Shown piece by piece: positions 53,666 through 64,000 of a DNA stretch of 64,000 nt. Position 1 is the first letter of the stretch. Each line of letters begins with the position of its first letter. The DNA is taken from contig NC_067118.1 of the NCBI RefSeq assembly GCF_021347895.1, forward strand, positions 15,531,011-15,595,010, read 5' to 3'. The stretch comes from Acanthochromis polyacanthus. Taxonomy: Eukaryota > Chordata > Actinopteri > Pomacentridae. Below the pieces are notes generated by a model. The model had not been told where the DNA came from. It was given only the letters and a program-made list of their open reading frames with translations, and did not search any database. A program made the position numbers and the translations under genes.

Positions 53666-53667
53666 TA

Positions 53668-54250
53668 TGTGTAACAAGTCATAAGACCTCCTCATATATA
53701 TAGACATGCACAGCCAGCTTTGAGAATTTTTGAGAAATTTGGCCAAAGACTTTTGACATGTGTTTAACATAGGTGGTAATAGCAATCACAAAATAAAAGA
53801 GAAAAATTAGATGAGGCTACACGAAGTCTCTAATCTAATGATGCGGCTCAATCTTCTTCACTAACTTTTGAATTGAAGCCCTTCGGTGAAGTAGCTCTTC
53901 CATCCCATTCCCTAAATATATAGCTACAAGACTTGAACGCCAGATTCACTAATGTAATCATTGTTTTAAGAACAGTGACCCTTTAGATTTGAACAAACAC
54001 AAGGGCTTGCATTGTGGACTTTCTTCAACACCTTTGCATTCTAGTAGTAACATCAGAATTTGACTCGTATTATTTCATCTGCATCGAATACAGAACATCG
54101 CTGCATGTGGATTTTAAAGAGCAACAATGATCCCAAGTCTTTACTGGCTGAGGACCGATGCAGAGTCTTCTACAACTGCAGCTTATTCAGGGCAATCCAG
54201 AGAGCTTTCACCCAACTCCACTGTTGTACAGACACACTTAACCTAGTAAA
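53668..54250. other. unique intron sequence
   Basis: No feature supported. Confidence 0.6.
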
Positions 54251-54850
54251 AAGTATATATAATACCAGGCTTTGCAAAAGTTCTGTTACACTCGGTTTCA
54301 TGATCTTTAGAGACGTTTACATGTTGGAGTGAAAAATTCCATTGAATAAACTGAAAGTTCTACCTTATAGGCAGGTGTCCTTAATACAATTTTTTTTCTC
54401 CGGTGAAGTTGTATCAAGATGGAAGTCAAAAGAGTTGAGATATCTGCTCTCCTTTGTGCTGAACGTCAGCCGGATGACCGTCCACAGAGTCGCGGAGAGG
54501 CTAAAGAATGGTGAAGATCTTTCAGGTCTTCACCATTCTTGAAAGATCACTGAAAGATCTTCACCATTCTTGAGCCTCTCCGCGACTCTGTGGACGGTCA
54601 TCCGGCTGATGTTCAGCTGCCTGGCTCTGTCAGACTTGTTGTGGCCAGCATGAAGGAGAGCAGATATCTCAACTCTTTTGACTTCCATCTTGATACAACT
54701 TCACTGGAGAAAAAAACTGTATTATGGACACCTGCCTATAAGGTAGAACTTTCAGTTTATTTAATGTAATTTTTCACTCCGACATGTAAACGTCTCTAAA
54801 GATCATGAAACTGTGTAACAGAACTTTTGCAAAGCCCGGTATATATACTT
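54251..54850. mobile_element. 600-bp fold-back element with transposase HTH in both arms
   Basis: Left arm 54251-54525 and right arm 54550-54850 are inverted copies around a 24-nt spacer. The outer ends are AAGTATATAT and ATATATACTT. Each arm encodes, reading inwards, the N-terminus of a mariner/IS630-type transposase starting MEVKRVEIS. The minus-strand arm (ATG at 54688) is intact through RARQLNISRMTVHRVAERL, a helix-turn-helix. The left arm (ATG at 54419) has lost about 32 nt within that region. No catalytic domain is present. It is probably an aberrant inverted duplication of an element end. Confidence 0.8.
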
Positions 54851-54971
54851 ATATAATATATAAAGTATATATAATAGTATAAAGTATATCAGTGCTAGCT
54901 GCACAGCATTGTGTCAACTAACTGGAAGACCTAAAAAAGCTAGACAATGAAGGTAGCGCTGCTTCACTCAC

Positions 54972-55022
54972 TGTCCTCTCCAGGGCAGGGCATGCCAGGC
55001 TCCTCTGGGATGCTGGGGAAGA
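54972..55022 (-). CDS. prkcz: prkcz post-PB1 linker exon (probably exon 4)
   Basis: This 51-bp exon is entered in phase 1 and left in phase 1. It encodes VFPSIPEEPGMPCPGED, the proline-rich linker between the PB1 domain and the pseudosubstrate/C1 region of PKC zeta. The acceptor is a run of ten T followed by cag; the donor is gtgagtg from 54971. The length and the PSxPExPGxPCPGED pattern are those of the zeta isoform. The next exon (pseudosubstrate and C1) is not visible down to position 1, so the following intron exceeds 54.9 kb. A 600-bp fold-back repeat lies about 120 bp inside that intron. Confidence 0.91.
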
Positions 55023-55369
55023 CTGAAAAAAAAAACAGAAAGCAAAAGAAAGCTGACTGATTTCATTCTGTTATTGTTCTTCTCCAGTCATGAAGTAGCA
55101 GTGTTCACTTTGCCAATGAAAACTGTAACAAAACTATTTGCCGATACTGTATTTTTTATGCTATAAAGCAACATTAAAACTAAATAAAACTAAACATTTT
55201 AAAATGAGACTCCTGATAAAGTATATTGTACTTTTACCACCAAATGAAAATGAACTGATAATGTCAAAGGTCAAAGAATGGACAAAAAGCTCCATTTTAA
55301 TGCAAGTCTTTTTCAACAATCTGTGGCACTGTAGCTCCTAACAGTGAAACAGTGCTCCACCAGTCAAAG

Positions 55370-55763
55370 TACAGCCATGGCCATAAGTTTGGACACAGCA
55401 TGACTTACTATGTCTGTTTTGATGTCTATTACAGAACATAACTAATATTTTTTGACAGCACCAGTTTAATTAGTCAACAAATCAACAAGGGATATAATAT
55501 TATTAATAAATTCCAACAATTGGAACAACTTTGTTCCCAAACATAATATTAGAAGAAAATAACAAAAAAATGCAGTTACTTTCACAACCGAATTTGGTAA
55601 GAATAACAAAATGACACCAAACTCTTTTGATGTTTTTTTTAAATATGAAACTTAATATAGTTCTCAGCAGTTGTGTACTGTATTGTAAGTGACAATTTTG
55701 TGGTATTTTCTAAGATTCACAAGTGTCATGGTACTTGTGTCCAAGCTTATGGCCATGGCTGTA
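55370..55763. mobile_element. MITE with 27-bp inverted ends in a prkcz intron
   Basis: TACAGCCATGGCCATAAG at the left is matched in inverse by CTTATGGCCATGGCTGTA at the right. The ends agree over about 27 bp with one difference and TA lies at both edges. The 394-bp interior is AT-rich and has no gene. It sits in the intron between the second and third visible prkcz exons. Confidence 0.8.
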
Positions 55764-56730
55764 TCTTAAAGTCAGAAGTTCATTTAGCTACCTGATCTGC
55801 TGGACTATTTTGAATAAAAAGGACTTTCATACACTGAAGTGATTTCTGACAACAACATTAATATGAAAATAAGCTGATATACTGCTAATAGTAGTTTTAG
55901 CTGGCTACCTTTCATGTTGTTCTCATACAGAATGAGTAAGTTTCAGGAATAACAGCAGCAGTTCATCTAATTCTTCGTCTAGACGTTCAGTGAAGAAATT
56001 CCACTTCATTTATTTCACTTTAAAACACATAAGATAGCAACAGCTGTAGCCTTAAAACATTATAGAACATGTAAATGGTTCACAAACAAATCAAATGACC
56101 AAACATTTGACTAAAACTATAAGCTAAATACATACTTTTTTCGAATGACGAAATCCTTTATACTTATTTTGAACTGCTTCTTGAATAGTAATTTCCAGGG
56201 ATATTATTTCAAAAATCCATACGCAAGGAAAGCTGAAGTGTTTGTGATTTTTCTTTCAAATATATAGTATAGGTCAACCTCCACCTCTTATACTGTAACT
56301 GTGCAAAAACTTAAAATGAACGGATGTAAAATTGCTCCCTGCAAGTCCAAAGTCCATCCATCAGCCTGCTCTGCACTTCTCAAGTCATTCAAGCTGTTGC
56401 TCAGATTGTTTGTAAGGTTTCTGACGTTGTTCATATTTCTGATAGGACTCAGGCTACAGAAGCTCTTTAGTCCTGGATTCAGGGGCAAAGAATAAAAAAA
56501 AAAAAAAAAAAACACAAAATCCTACAACTATTATTTGTTTTCATAGCCTCCGGAGCCAGCAGAAGTCAGCAGACAGTGGTTCAACATAAAGAGACACACA
56601 AAAAATAAGGAGTTTTTGAAATGTAAATTATGCAAACGTATGCTACCAGAGCCACAGAACAAAAATGCAGACTTGGAGATGTGCACGATATGTTTCTTTC
56701 AACTAAAAATAAAAGTAAGAGCTAACTCAC

Positions 56731-56820
56731 CATGCAGAAGCAAACCAGACCTTTTGGTTCGACTGTGAATCCGAAAAGCCTCCTCCAGCTCCATTTGAGA
56801 AGAAATGGTACAAGGGTCCC
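56731..56820 (-). CDS. prkcz: prkcz PB1-domain exon (probably exon 3)
   Basis: This 90-bp exon completes the PB1 domain. It joins the previous exon in phase: one base is carried over and GG completes glycine. Twenty-nine codons starting [16 protein letters not shown] follow, and one base is left over. Together the two exons give the acidic DDEGDPC...ELEEA OPCA motif that contacts basic-type PB1 partners. The acceptor ends in tgtgtgtgtag, so a short (CA)n on the plus strand (56824-56837) forms much of its polypyrimidine tract. The donor is gtgagt at 56730-56725. Residues after the OPCA motif ([13 protein letters not shown]) correspond to the variable end of PB1 before VFPS. The intron to the previous exon is about 1.7 kb and holds a dead L2 LINE. 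Confidence 0.93.
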
Positions 56821-56954
56821 CTACACACACACACACAGTCATAGTTATTTACCACATTAACAATGTCTAGACTGGATTTATGATCCATTCACTGTTATCT
56901 TCATTGAAAAAAACTGCTTCTCTTTCAAAATTAAGGACATTTTTAAGAAGAGCA

Positions 56955-58075
56955 ACAATAGAATAAGAATAACACTTCATTGATCCTTTACAGGAAATTA
57001 CTTGTAACAGCAGCATGTCAGCATGCAGACAACCGACAAATCCGACAAAACATCAACACTAACAGTCATCAGTATGACTTTATATAAATATATATATTAG
57101 AAAGTATATAAATTAGAAAATTTATAAATGTTGAAAACATATGCAGAGCATATAACTGATAAGTTAAAACATTGATGTGAATTACTGTGAATTGAAAAGC
57201 CTGATTGCAGCTGGTAGGAAGGACTTCCTGCTGCGCTCAGACCTGCACCGAGGAGGGATGAGTCTGTGGCTAAAGGTGCTCTGCCGAAACACCTCCAGAT
57301 TGTGTAGTGATTGAGAAGCATTGTTTCTAGAGTTCAGTTTCTGAGCATTCTCACCCCAGATAATTCAGAAGAAGGTGGCATAAGGTGGCTGAGTTGCACC
57401 AGTCAGTAAAGGCCCTGATCATGTCTCTGTGCTCCTCCTCACTTCCTTCGCTGATGCAGTCAACAACCGCAGATTCATCAGAATATTTCTGAAGAAAGCA
57501 GCTATCTGAGTTATACCCCAAGGTATATGATGTGAAGAGGAAAGGGGACAGGACAGTTCCTTGTGGGACCCCTGTACTGCAGAGGATTTTGTTGGGCACA
57601 CAGTTCTGTAGTCGAACATACTGTGGTCTGCATGTCAGATACTCCATGACCCAGGAGACCAGAACTGACTCCATCAGCATCATCCTCATCTTCTCATCAA
57701 GGAACGCCGGCTTGACAGCATTGAAGGCACTTGAAAAACCAAAAAACATAATCCTCACAGTCACTTCTACAATATCCAGATGTCCATCAGATGGACATCT
57801 GGTGTCTGAGATGAGAAAGGATCAGTCTCTCAAGTGTCTTTATGATGTGAGAATTGAGGGCTACAGGCCTGTAGTCACAGGAGTGAGTAGGATGTCTCTT
57901 TTTGGGGACAGTCACTATGCAGGATGTTTTCCACAGTGTGGGGATTTTCTGCAGATGTAGCCTGAGGTTTAACAGGCATGTGAAGATGTCACACAGCTGA
58001 GAAGAGCAGGTCTTCAGCACTCTATGGCTGATACTATCAGGAGCAGCTGCTTTGTCCCCAAGTGACCCCAAACTA
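56955..58075 (-). pseudogene. L2-type LINE, broken reverse transcriptase
   Basis: Minus-strand frames carry reverse transcriptase blocks in order. KAAAPDSISHRVLK and DYRPVALNSHIIKTLERL lie at 58,071-57,790. FGFSSAFN, STGVPQGTVLSPFLF and KYSDESAVV lie at 57,764-57,430. The C-terminal FSHRLIPPRCRSER...FLPAAIRLF block is at about 57,270-57,190. The catalytic aspartate of the F-D-SAFN block is glycine and the second aspartate of the YADD-type block is glutamate. The stretch between the finger blocks and the C-terminus is deleted. It lies in a prkcz intron on the same strand as the gene. Confidence 0.85.
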
Positions 58076-58544
58076 CAATAGTGTATATAAACTCAGATCC
58101 ACATCACAATCGTTTTTAATTGATTAGCAGCATGTGTTTTGAGTTAAAAGACCACAATAACTGTGGAACACTGGCAATAAAACTATAGCTGCGATGTACA
58201 TTCAATATCCAGCTGGAAAGTGATATATGCAGATATGATCAAGAACTACGTCTTATGTGAACAGCAAGAACGCGGGTTGATTGCATGTCACCAGACCGAT
58301 GTCATCCTAAAGTGATATTAGAGATTAAAATTAAATGCAACACTTGGAAACAATTCCACTGCATTGTCACGTGGCAGTGATGACTTTTGGACTGGCCAGG
58401 AGCCCAGGAAATGGGCTATCTGGACACTTGACTGCATCTCTGAGCCAGGGTTTAGAGAGAGAGAGAGAAACAGGACACAGCAGGTGGCATCAGGACAAGA
58501 CAGAGCATGCACACTGGTACACAGTGACTGTAAGGCACACCCAC

Positions 58545-58666
58545 CTTCATCATCAATCCATTTGAGGGTGATGGGCTGCTGCCTGGCAACACTGCACATT
58601 GTTTTCACCTCCTCACACAGCTCCACAAAGGTTACTGTGGCAGCCAAGTCAGTGATCAGCATGTCC
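58545..58666 (-). CDS. prkcz: prkcz PB1-domain exon (probably exon 2)
   Basis: This 122-bp exon encodes the first part of the PB1 domain of atypical protein kinase C zeta, a cytoplasmic polarity and signalling kinase whose PB1 domain binds Par6 and p62. The first base closes a codon split with exon 1. Forty codons follow, from DMLITD through ELCEEV to LKWIDDE, and one base is left over. The acceptor is a pyrimidine-rich tract ending in ag at 58668-58667; the donor is gtgggt starting at 58544. ELCEEV and LKW.D.EG match zeta better than iota, where the equivalent reads GLCNEV. The acidic end of the exon begins the OPCA acidic motif, which the next exon completes. Exon 1, carrying the start codon, was not found up to 64,000. 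Identity as an aPKC is very likely; zeta rather than iota is likely. Confidence 0.93.
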
Positions 58667-59712
58667 CTGAAAGCACACAAATACACAGAAAATGTCAAGA
58701 TTGAGCCACTTTGTCTAAGTGAAGCAGATATCTATCAGGGGGTCCCAACAACTTAACCAACAAAATGAAGAATTCAAAGTAAAATTTTCCAATGGTCTTA
58801 AATTGTAGGTTGCAAAATAGCAATTGAAATCACTCTTATCTTTCATTGTGATTACAAAGTACTAGGACGTACAAACAGGTCTGAAAGACAAAGGGGTGGA
58901 GAGAAATGTTGGCTCGGTCTGCAACAGAGTTAATGACCCGCTGGCTGCAGTCTTCTGTGCAATATTTACTGTTGACTCCGGCCTGTCACAGCTGTGCACC
59001 AGCTTGTACTGAAGTTCACTGGCGCATTCAGAATAGATGCTGCAGGTGTTAAACTGTGTAATCCAGAATTTCACAAACAGACAAAATGAAACAGGTACTC
59101 CACTGATTTTGGACTTGAAAGTCAGTTCAACAGTTATAAGGGCTATGAGAGAGAATGACAGAACTATTGCTTCAACAAGAAAACAAACATTATTTGTTTT
59201 ATCTGTGAATGCTCATGATCTTTTTGCTTTCAGATGCATAGCAGAAAGTCTTAGAATGTCAAATGGTTTCATTAAAGGGAGAATCTAAAAGGAGATGTTA
59301 TCGAGTTGAATTATGGGAAGTGTAGAATCCAGAGTTTTGGGGGATTGGCCCGTACATCAATAAGGACATTTTGACCTCTGTTGCTTTAATTTGAATCCTA
59401 TTCCCTATTTTAACCTGCTGTGATCCCACTAATGTTATACTGGACTACAATCACACAGCTAGATTTGATCTTCTGCTGTAACAGAATAAAACATGAAGAC
59501 GATACATAGAATTGCAAAAGTTGTTAGAACTTTTAAAAACCCTAGAGCGGTCCACCAATTGTAGTTATAGAGGTGCTAACAGCAGTAATAACAGCAGACC
59601 ATGCTATGCATAATGTATTATTATATTTTGGTTACAAAGCTGAAACAGGGTGCTTCCTACATATGTTTGGCACGAGTTTTGTTTATTATGGTTTCTTTCA
59701 TTAAGCACAATG
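58667..59712 (-). other. prkcz: start of the upstream prkcz intron (probably intron 1)
   Basis: Everything above 58,666 should be the intron between exon 1 and the first PB1 exon. No exon 1 was recognised to the window end. Confidence 0.65.
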
Positions 59713-60204
59713 TGCACCAATCAGTCACAACATTATGACCACTGACAGGTGAAGTGAATAACACCGATCATCTTGTTATAATGCAACGTTCTTCTGGGAA
59801 ATCTTGAGTCCTGACATTTATGTCAATGTTTGGCATGTACCACCACCTAAACATCGCCCCTCCATGACAACAGCAGTCCTTGATGCCAGTTGCCGCCCTC
59901 AGCAGGACAATGCACCCTAAAACCCCATAAAAACTACTCAAGAGTGGCCCAGGGAACACGACAGAGTTAAGGTGTTCACCAAGGTTATACTTCCAACATC
60001 CAAATCTTATTGAGCATCTGTGGGATGTTCCAGCAAAAGCCTGATCAGGTATATCTCACTCTGCAACCCACAGGACCCACAGCATTCACTGCCACCATCC
60101 CAGTCCTGTGTCCATGCCCCACTGGGTCAGAGGAGTTTTAGCAGCATAAAGGTGATCAACACAATACTAGGCAGGTGGTCATAATGTTATGCCTGATCGG
60201 CGTA
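59713..60204 (+). mobile_element. short Tc1/mariner derivative with a degraded gene piece
   Basis: The ends are inverted: CACAACATTATGACCAC near 59,725 pairs with GTGGTCATAATGTTATG near 60,176. The full terminal repeat is about 28 bp. Inside, CQQDNAP at about 59,895 and a degraded HLWDV block at about 60,010 are traces of the catalytic core of a Tc1-like transposase. It is a deletion derivative that could only move with help. Confidence 0.8.
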
Positions 60205-60940
60205 CATTTTGGTTTATCAAATGGAGAGGAATAACAAAAATCCACAGATTTCTGTCAAATAAGGTACCACAGACTCACTGTCCTTACAGTATGTGAACCA
60301 GTCATGCTGATTGCCATGTGTGGTCATGTGTACCAGCCCGTTGCAAAAGCTGCTCTGCTGCCTGCCGGTGAAGTGGGTGGTCAGGGTTATCCAGGAGGGA
60401 CAACAAATTTCAACTGGACTCCAACCAAGTGTTGAGGTTTAATACCCACCAAAGAGAAATCGAGATTGGTTCAGTCAGAACTGGAGGAACTATGAGCTAA
60501 GGATTTCAGATAAGTGCTCGTTGTTCTGTGGCTGAACAAAAAGAAAAATCCTACATTGTGGGGAAATACTGAAAAACTACATTTACTCGAACAAGTAAAA
60601 GTTTGTAAATGGGAAACGAAACATCATGAGCAGAGATTTTGGACTAATTTGAGCACTGAAGCTGTAAACGTGGCACATTGGGCAGTGAGTGATTGAAACC
60701 AGTGGCCCTAAATAAAACATAGGCACTGAATTTCATGTCAGTACTGGCCTTCACATACCCTTATCAGTTCACAACTCTTTTAAATAAGGGTATGCATGTT
60801 CAGTTTCAACATCCACCCTCACTGATCTGTCGCTGCCTGAACATACACAATGGGCAAAATGTATTCACATTCAACACTGAAGCAGCTCAGAATCAAGGAC
60901 TGAATGTAGATAGGGCCAAACACACAGCTAGTAGTGAGCA

Positions 60941-60942
<2 letters not shown>
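60205..60942. other. unique intron sequence
   Basis: No feature supported. Confidence 0.55.

Positions 60943-60996
<54 letters not shown>
60943..60996. repeat. (TG)n microsatellite
   Basis: Pure TG dinucleotides, about 27 repeats. Confidence 0.98.
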
Positions 60997-60997
<1 letters not shown>

Positions 60998-60999
60998 CT

Positions 61000-61260
61000 T
61001 GTACTTGCTACATGGTGAGTACCATTTTCTGCATTTAACTATCAAAGTGAGGACATTTTTACAAAGTGAGGACATTTTGGCCGGTCCTCACTTTGAAACC
61101 GCCATGTTTGAGGGTGAAGACTTGTTTTTAGAGAACAGGTATGAATTGAGGTTTGGTTAGGGTTAGGGTAAGGATTAAGTTTAGGCAATCAGTTGTGATG
61201 GTTAAGGTTAGGGTAAGGCTCTAGGAAATGCATTACGCCTATGGATGTCCTCACTAAGAT
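61000..61260 (+). repeat. dispersed fish repeat between two (TG)n tracts
   Basis: GTGAGGACATTTTTACAAAG and its variants, TTGGTTAGGGTTAGGGTAAG and ATGTCCTCACTAAGATAGAA form a recurrent block. (TG)n lies on both sides, at 60,943-60,996 and 61,272-61,361. The TTAGGG runs are short and are not a telomere. Confidence 0.65.
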
Positions 61261-61266
61261 AGAAGT

Positions 61267-61271
<5 letters not shown>

Positions 61272-61361
<90 letters not shown>
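61272..61361. repeat. (TG)n microsatellite
   Basis: Pure TG dinucleotides, about 45 repeats. Confidence 0.98.
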
Positions 61362-61365
<4 letters not shown>

Positions 61366-62391
61366 ACTGTAAAACGTGCTTCTGAATGTGTATGGGCAGG
61401 AACTGCGGTGAGTGGTCCCTTGTGTGTGTGTCTGACAGGTTTCTGGGTGTGTGTGGCCAAGTGTTTATGGCGAGTGTTTGTTGGACTCTGACAAGGTGGA
61501 GCAGAGACAGCTTGCTTCCCAGCAGGCATTGCTCCACACAGTCAACACCCACACAAGTCAATGTAGAATGATGTCACACTCGAACACCACACACAAAGTC
61601 ACAGGTTTGTGTCTATATATTAGTGAGTCAGTGTACTAGTCACTGCCTTGTAATCACATTAGATCTGGTTGAGTTAACTGTGCTGTGAAAAATATGTCTC
61701 TAAGTGTTGCTGATGATATTCAGTATTTACTTTAACACTTTATCAGTCAGTAATCCTATCATGTTTATTAGGTTTCTTGACATTTAATCCAGCTGTTAAT
61801 ATGAAAAACTTTTCTGGAGTATAATTTCCAAAATTATTTCACTAAATTGTGTCTGCAATTTGTTATGCAATGTTGACCTTACACACAGCTCTGCTTTCCC
61901 ACTTGTTGGTGTCCTGATGACACTGTAAGCTCACAGGAAGAGCAGCTGCTTTTCCACACTAAGAGTTTCCAACTTTGTGTTACACGCTGTCATATTGTGC
62001 AACACCACATTTTGCTTGATTCCCACAATACACCGAATTCTTCTCTTTATTGTATTTCACCCCAGAAACTCAAACCACTCACTATGACACAATTTTATCT
62101 TTTTTGTTTCTTGTTTTCTTTTTTTTATCAGCTACACTTTCTGTGCCCTCTCATCTGGCTACAGAATCTTTCGTTTAAAAAAAAGAATTAATTATCATTA
62201 AATATACAAACCTTAATGTACATACAAAATCAGCTGAGTTTGAGGGGGTCGGGTGGGTACTGTTTTCAGACGTGGTTGGTCTATACGGAACAAGACAAGC
62301 ACTTAGAGGCTGCTCAGTCTTTGCATCATTTCTGATGGATGAAATCTTTAATTAAAAATTAGCTTACGTTGATCACAGGCGCTCTCTCTTT
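61362..62391. other. unique intron sequence
   Basis: No feature supported. Confidence 0.55.
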
Positions 62392-62535
62392 TTACATTTT
62401 ATTGTTATTATCACTTGCTCTAGATTTGTACATATATTTATCCCTATTTCTTATGTCATTGTTGCACTGACTGCTCTACGTGCCTTTTAATTGCCCCTGG
62501 GGACAAATAAAGTTTTCTGAATCTGAACCTGAATT
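62392..62535 (+). mobile_element. LINE 3' end
   Basis: The sequence TTGCCCCTGGGGACAAATAA followed by AGTTTTCTGAATCTGAACCTGAAT is the 3' terminus style of L2/CR1-group fish LINEs, with a degenerate GAATCT tail. Nothing coding is attached. Confidence 0.65.
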
Positions 62536-63269
62536 GTTATGCGTGTGTACATTATGTACGGATACTGAATCATGTGGCCTAAATGTGTAGCTGATGTAGT
62601 GTTCACTTGTTGTCATAGTTACAGTGTCCCTGTGACGCTAGACTGTAAGCCGCATCACTGCCAAATTCTAATAAGGTGGTCCTTGTATCATTTTTGACCT
62701 TCTCTGAAAATTTTATCCAAATCTGTTATTCTGTTTACCAGTAATGTTGCAGACAGACAGACAAGCTTACACCGATTGTCACATAACTCTGCCGCGTTCC
62801 TTGGTGGACTAATAATCCACCATTTTAACAAAGAAGTCAGGCAATATTTGTCATTTTCAATTATTTTAAGTAACCATGACCTGCTGTATGCTGCATGAGT
62901 CGGAACAACAGGGCACAGTGAAAGAAGCTGGGGACCTTGCTGAGAAGCAACACCTACAGCTCTTCATCTAACAGCTCACTGTGGATTCTCCTAATTGTTC
63001 CATAACTCCTTGCAATATTTCAAAATCATCTGTTCTCAAAAAATGACAAGAATGACCATTGTCTTATGTTGTAGATAGATTTTTGATGACAATGGCAATG
63101 AGTGCTGAGCTGACTGACAAACACATTGCATTTACCTGCAACCACCTCCCATTAGAAGTAAGTAGTAGTAAGACTGCAAATACAGAAATATATCAATACT
63201 TTTATCAGGGGACAATAAACTAAATCACCATTGTAATACCTTAATTGGCATGATAGTAATAAAAGAAAA

Positions 63270-63720
63270 ACAAATTTTATTTGTTTTTTTCAGAACACTC
63301 AAAGACACTTTACATTGTTACATATAAAATCAGCAAACATTAAAATAGAGGAGCATCATAAAACAAGTCATAAAAGACATCAAAAAAATTAAGTTAGTAT
63401 TATGTATTAAAAGCAGTTCTGAACAGGTGAGTCTTGAGAAGTGATTTGAAATCTCAGACTCTGATTACAGGCAGTTCCTTGGCCAACCTTTGCACTGTTT
63501 GCTGAGTGCACATACTCAGAAATGCTCTTCACATTAAGGGATTGGTCACGTACAAGAGCATAACTGTGCAACATGCCGATCTTTGTTCTGTCTAATAAAA
63601 ATAAGTCAGACACCTTAAAGTCAAATATTTGCAAACAGTCACCTTGTGCTGGTTCCTTGGTAACACACATTGAGTTGCGTGGTTTCCATCTTTCTGCAAC
63701 TAACAACCCATCAAAAAGAT
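63270..63720 (-). mobile_element. possible retroelement-derived fragment
   Basis: TTTTTCAGAACACTCAAAGA and CACTTTACATTG, with GAACAGGTGAGTCTTGAGAA, recall the 3' regions of dispersed fish retroelements. A 99-codon minus frame (63,706-63,407) has no recognised domain. Confidence 0.35.
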
Positions 63721-64000
63721 TCCCATTCTCACTTCCAACAACACTACTTTAGGACTCAGTGGAGGTAACTGATGAACACTTGTTGAGACCAAAGACGTCT
63801 AATAATAATGGTAACAATCATAATATCGCACAGGCAGTTAGATGTAGATTTTTAAAGCCACTGATGTTGAAAAGAAAATACAGGATTAGCAGTGCAGATT
63901 GTAGACACTACTTCATTCTGTAGAGGGAATTAAACAGCAAAACCACAGTTATCCTTTGTTAACAGTTTGATACTTTCTCTACTAACCCTAGGGTGTATCC

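Noticed and set aside
56288..56515. Frame with NLSNSLNDLRS on the minus strand as another prkcz exon
   Set aside because: It does not resemble any part of PKC zeta and would fall between two exons that already join in frame.
61150..61225. Interstitial telomere
   Set aside because: Only two or three TTAGGG-like units inside a known type of dispersed repeat.

Overview
The window looks like teleost fish nuclear DNA. It is intron-rich and AT-rich, with no dense coding. It is crowded with fish-typical repeats: at least six Tc1/mariner lineages, hAT and piggyBac-like non-autonomous elements, tRNA-derived SINEs, L2-type LINE pieces, a Penelope-like fragment and long (CA)n or (TG)n tracts.

The only protein-coding host gene I can support is on the minus strand. 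Three short exons at 58666-58545, 56820-56731 and 55022-54972 have canonical splice sites and matching phases. They encode most of the N-terminal PB1 domain of atypical protein kinase C zeta (prkcz) and the linker after it. Exon 1 is not visible and should lie beyond 64,000. The C1 and kinase exons are not visible and should lie before position 1. About 55 kb of the window is therefore one huge intron after the PB1-linker exon. In mammals this is the intron that holds internal promoters for short products such as PKM-zeta.

Two minus-strand places in that intron look like alternative first exons. One, ending at 7724, has a 12-codon ORF whose splice phase fits the next prkcz exon. The other is a CpG-richer block with a good donor at 44719. 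A plus-strand block at about 46,350-46,795, with paired CCAAT boxes and a perfect donor, may be a divergent promoter.

Layout: 1-4.5 kb unique intron; 4.6-6.2 kb Tc1 copy A (minus); 6.3 kb SINE; 7.7-8.0 kb candidate exon; 12.8-15.8 kb nested cluster (transposon end, two inverted piggyBac-like elements, a 131-bp-arm hairpin, an interrupted SINE); 18.6 kb SINE; 19.2-20.8 kb Tc1 copy B (plus); 22.0-23.2 kb odd block with the 5' end of 18S rRNA; 24.9-37.5 kb SINEs, unclassified repeats and a Penelope-like fragment; 39.3 kb long (CA)n; 40.2-41.3 kb hAT element; 42.2 kb MITE; 43.2 and 49.3 kb dead Tc1 genes; 44.7-46.8 kb candidate promoters; 52.4-53.7 kb Tc1 with an open 339-codon transposase; 54.3-54.9 kb large fold-back; 55.0-58.7 kb prkcz exons with a MITE and an L2 LINE in their introns; 59.7-63.7 kb MITE, (TG)n-bounded repeat and LINE 3' end.

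No virus, CRISPR array, operon or intact RNA gene was seen. All family assignments come from reading the sequence, without database searches.
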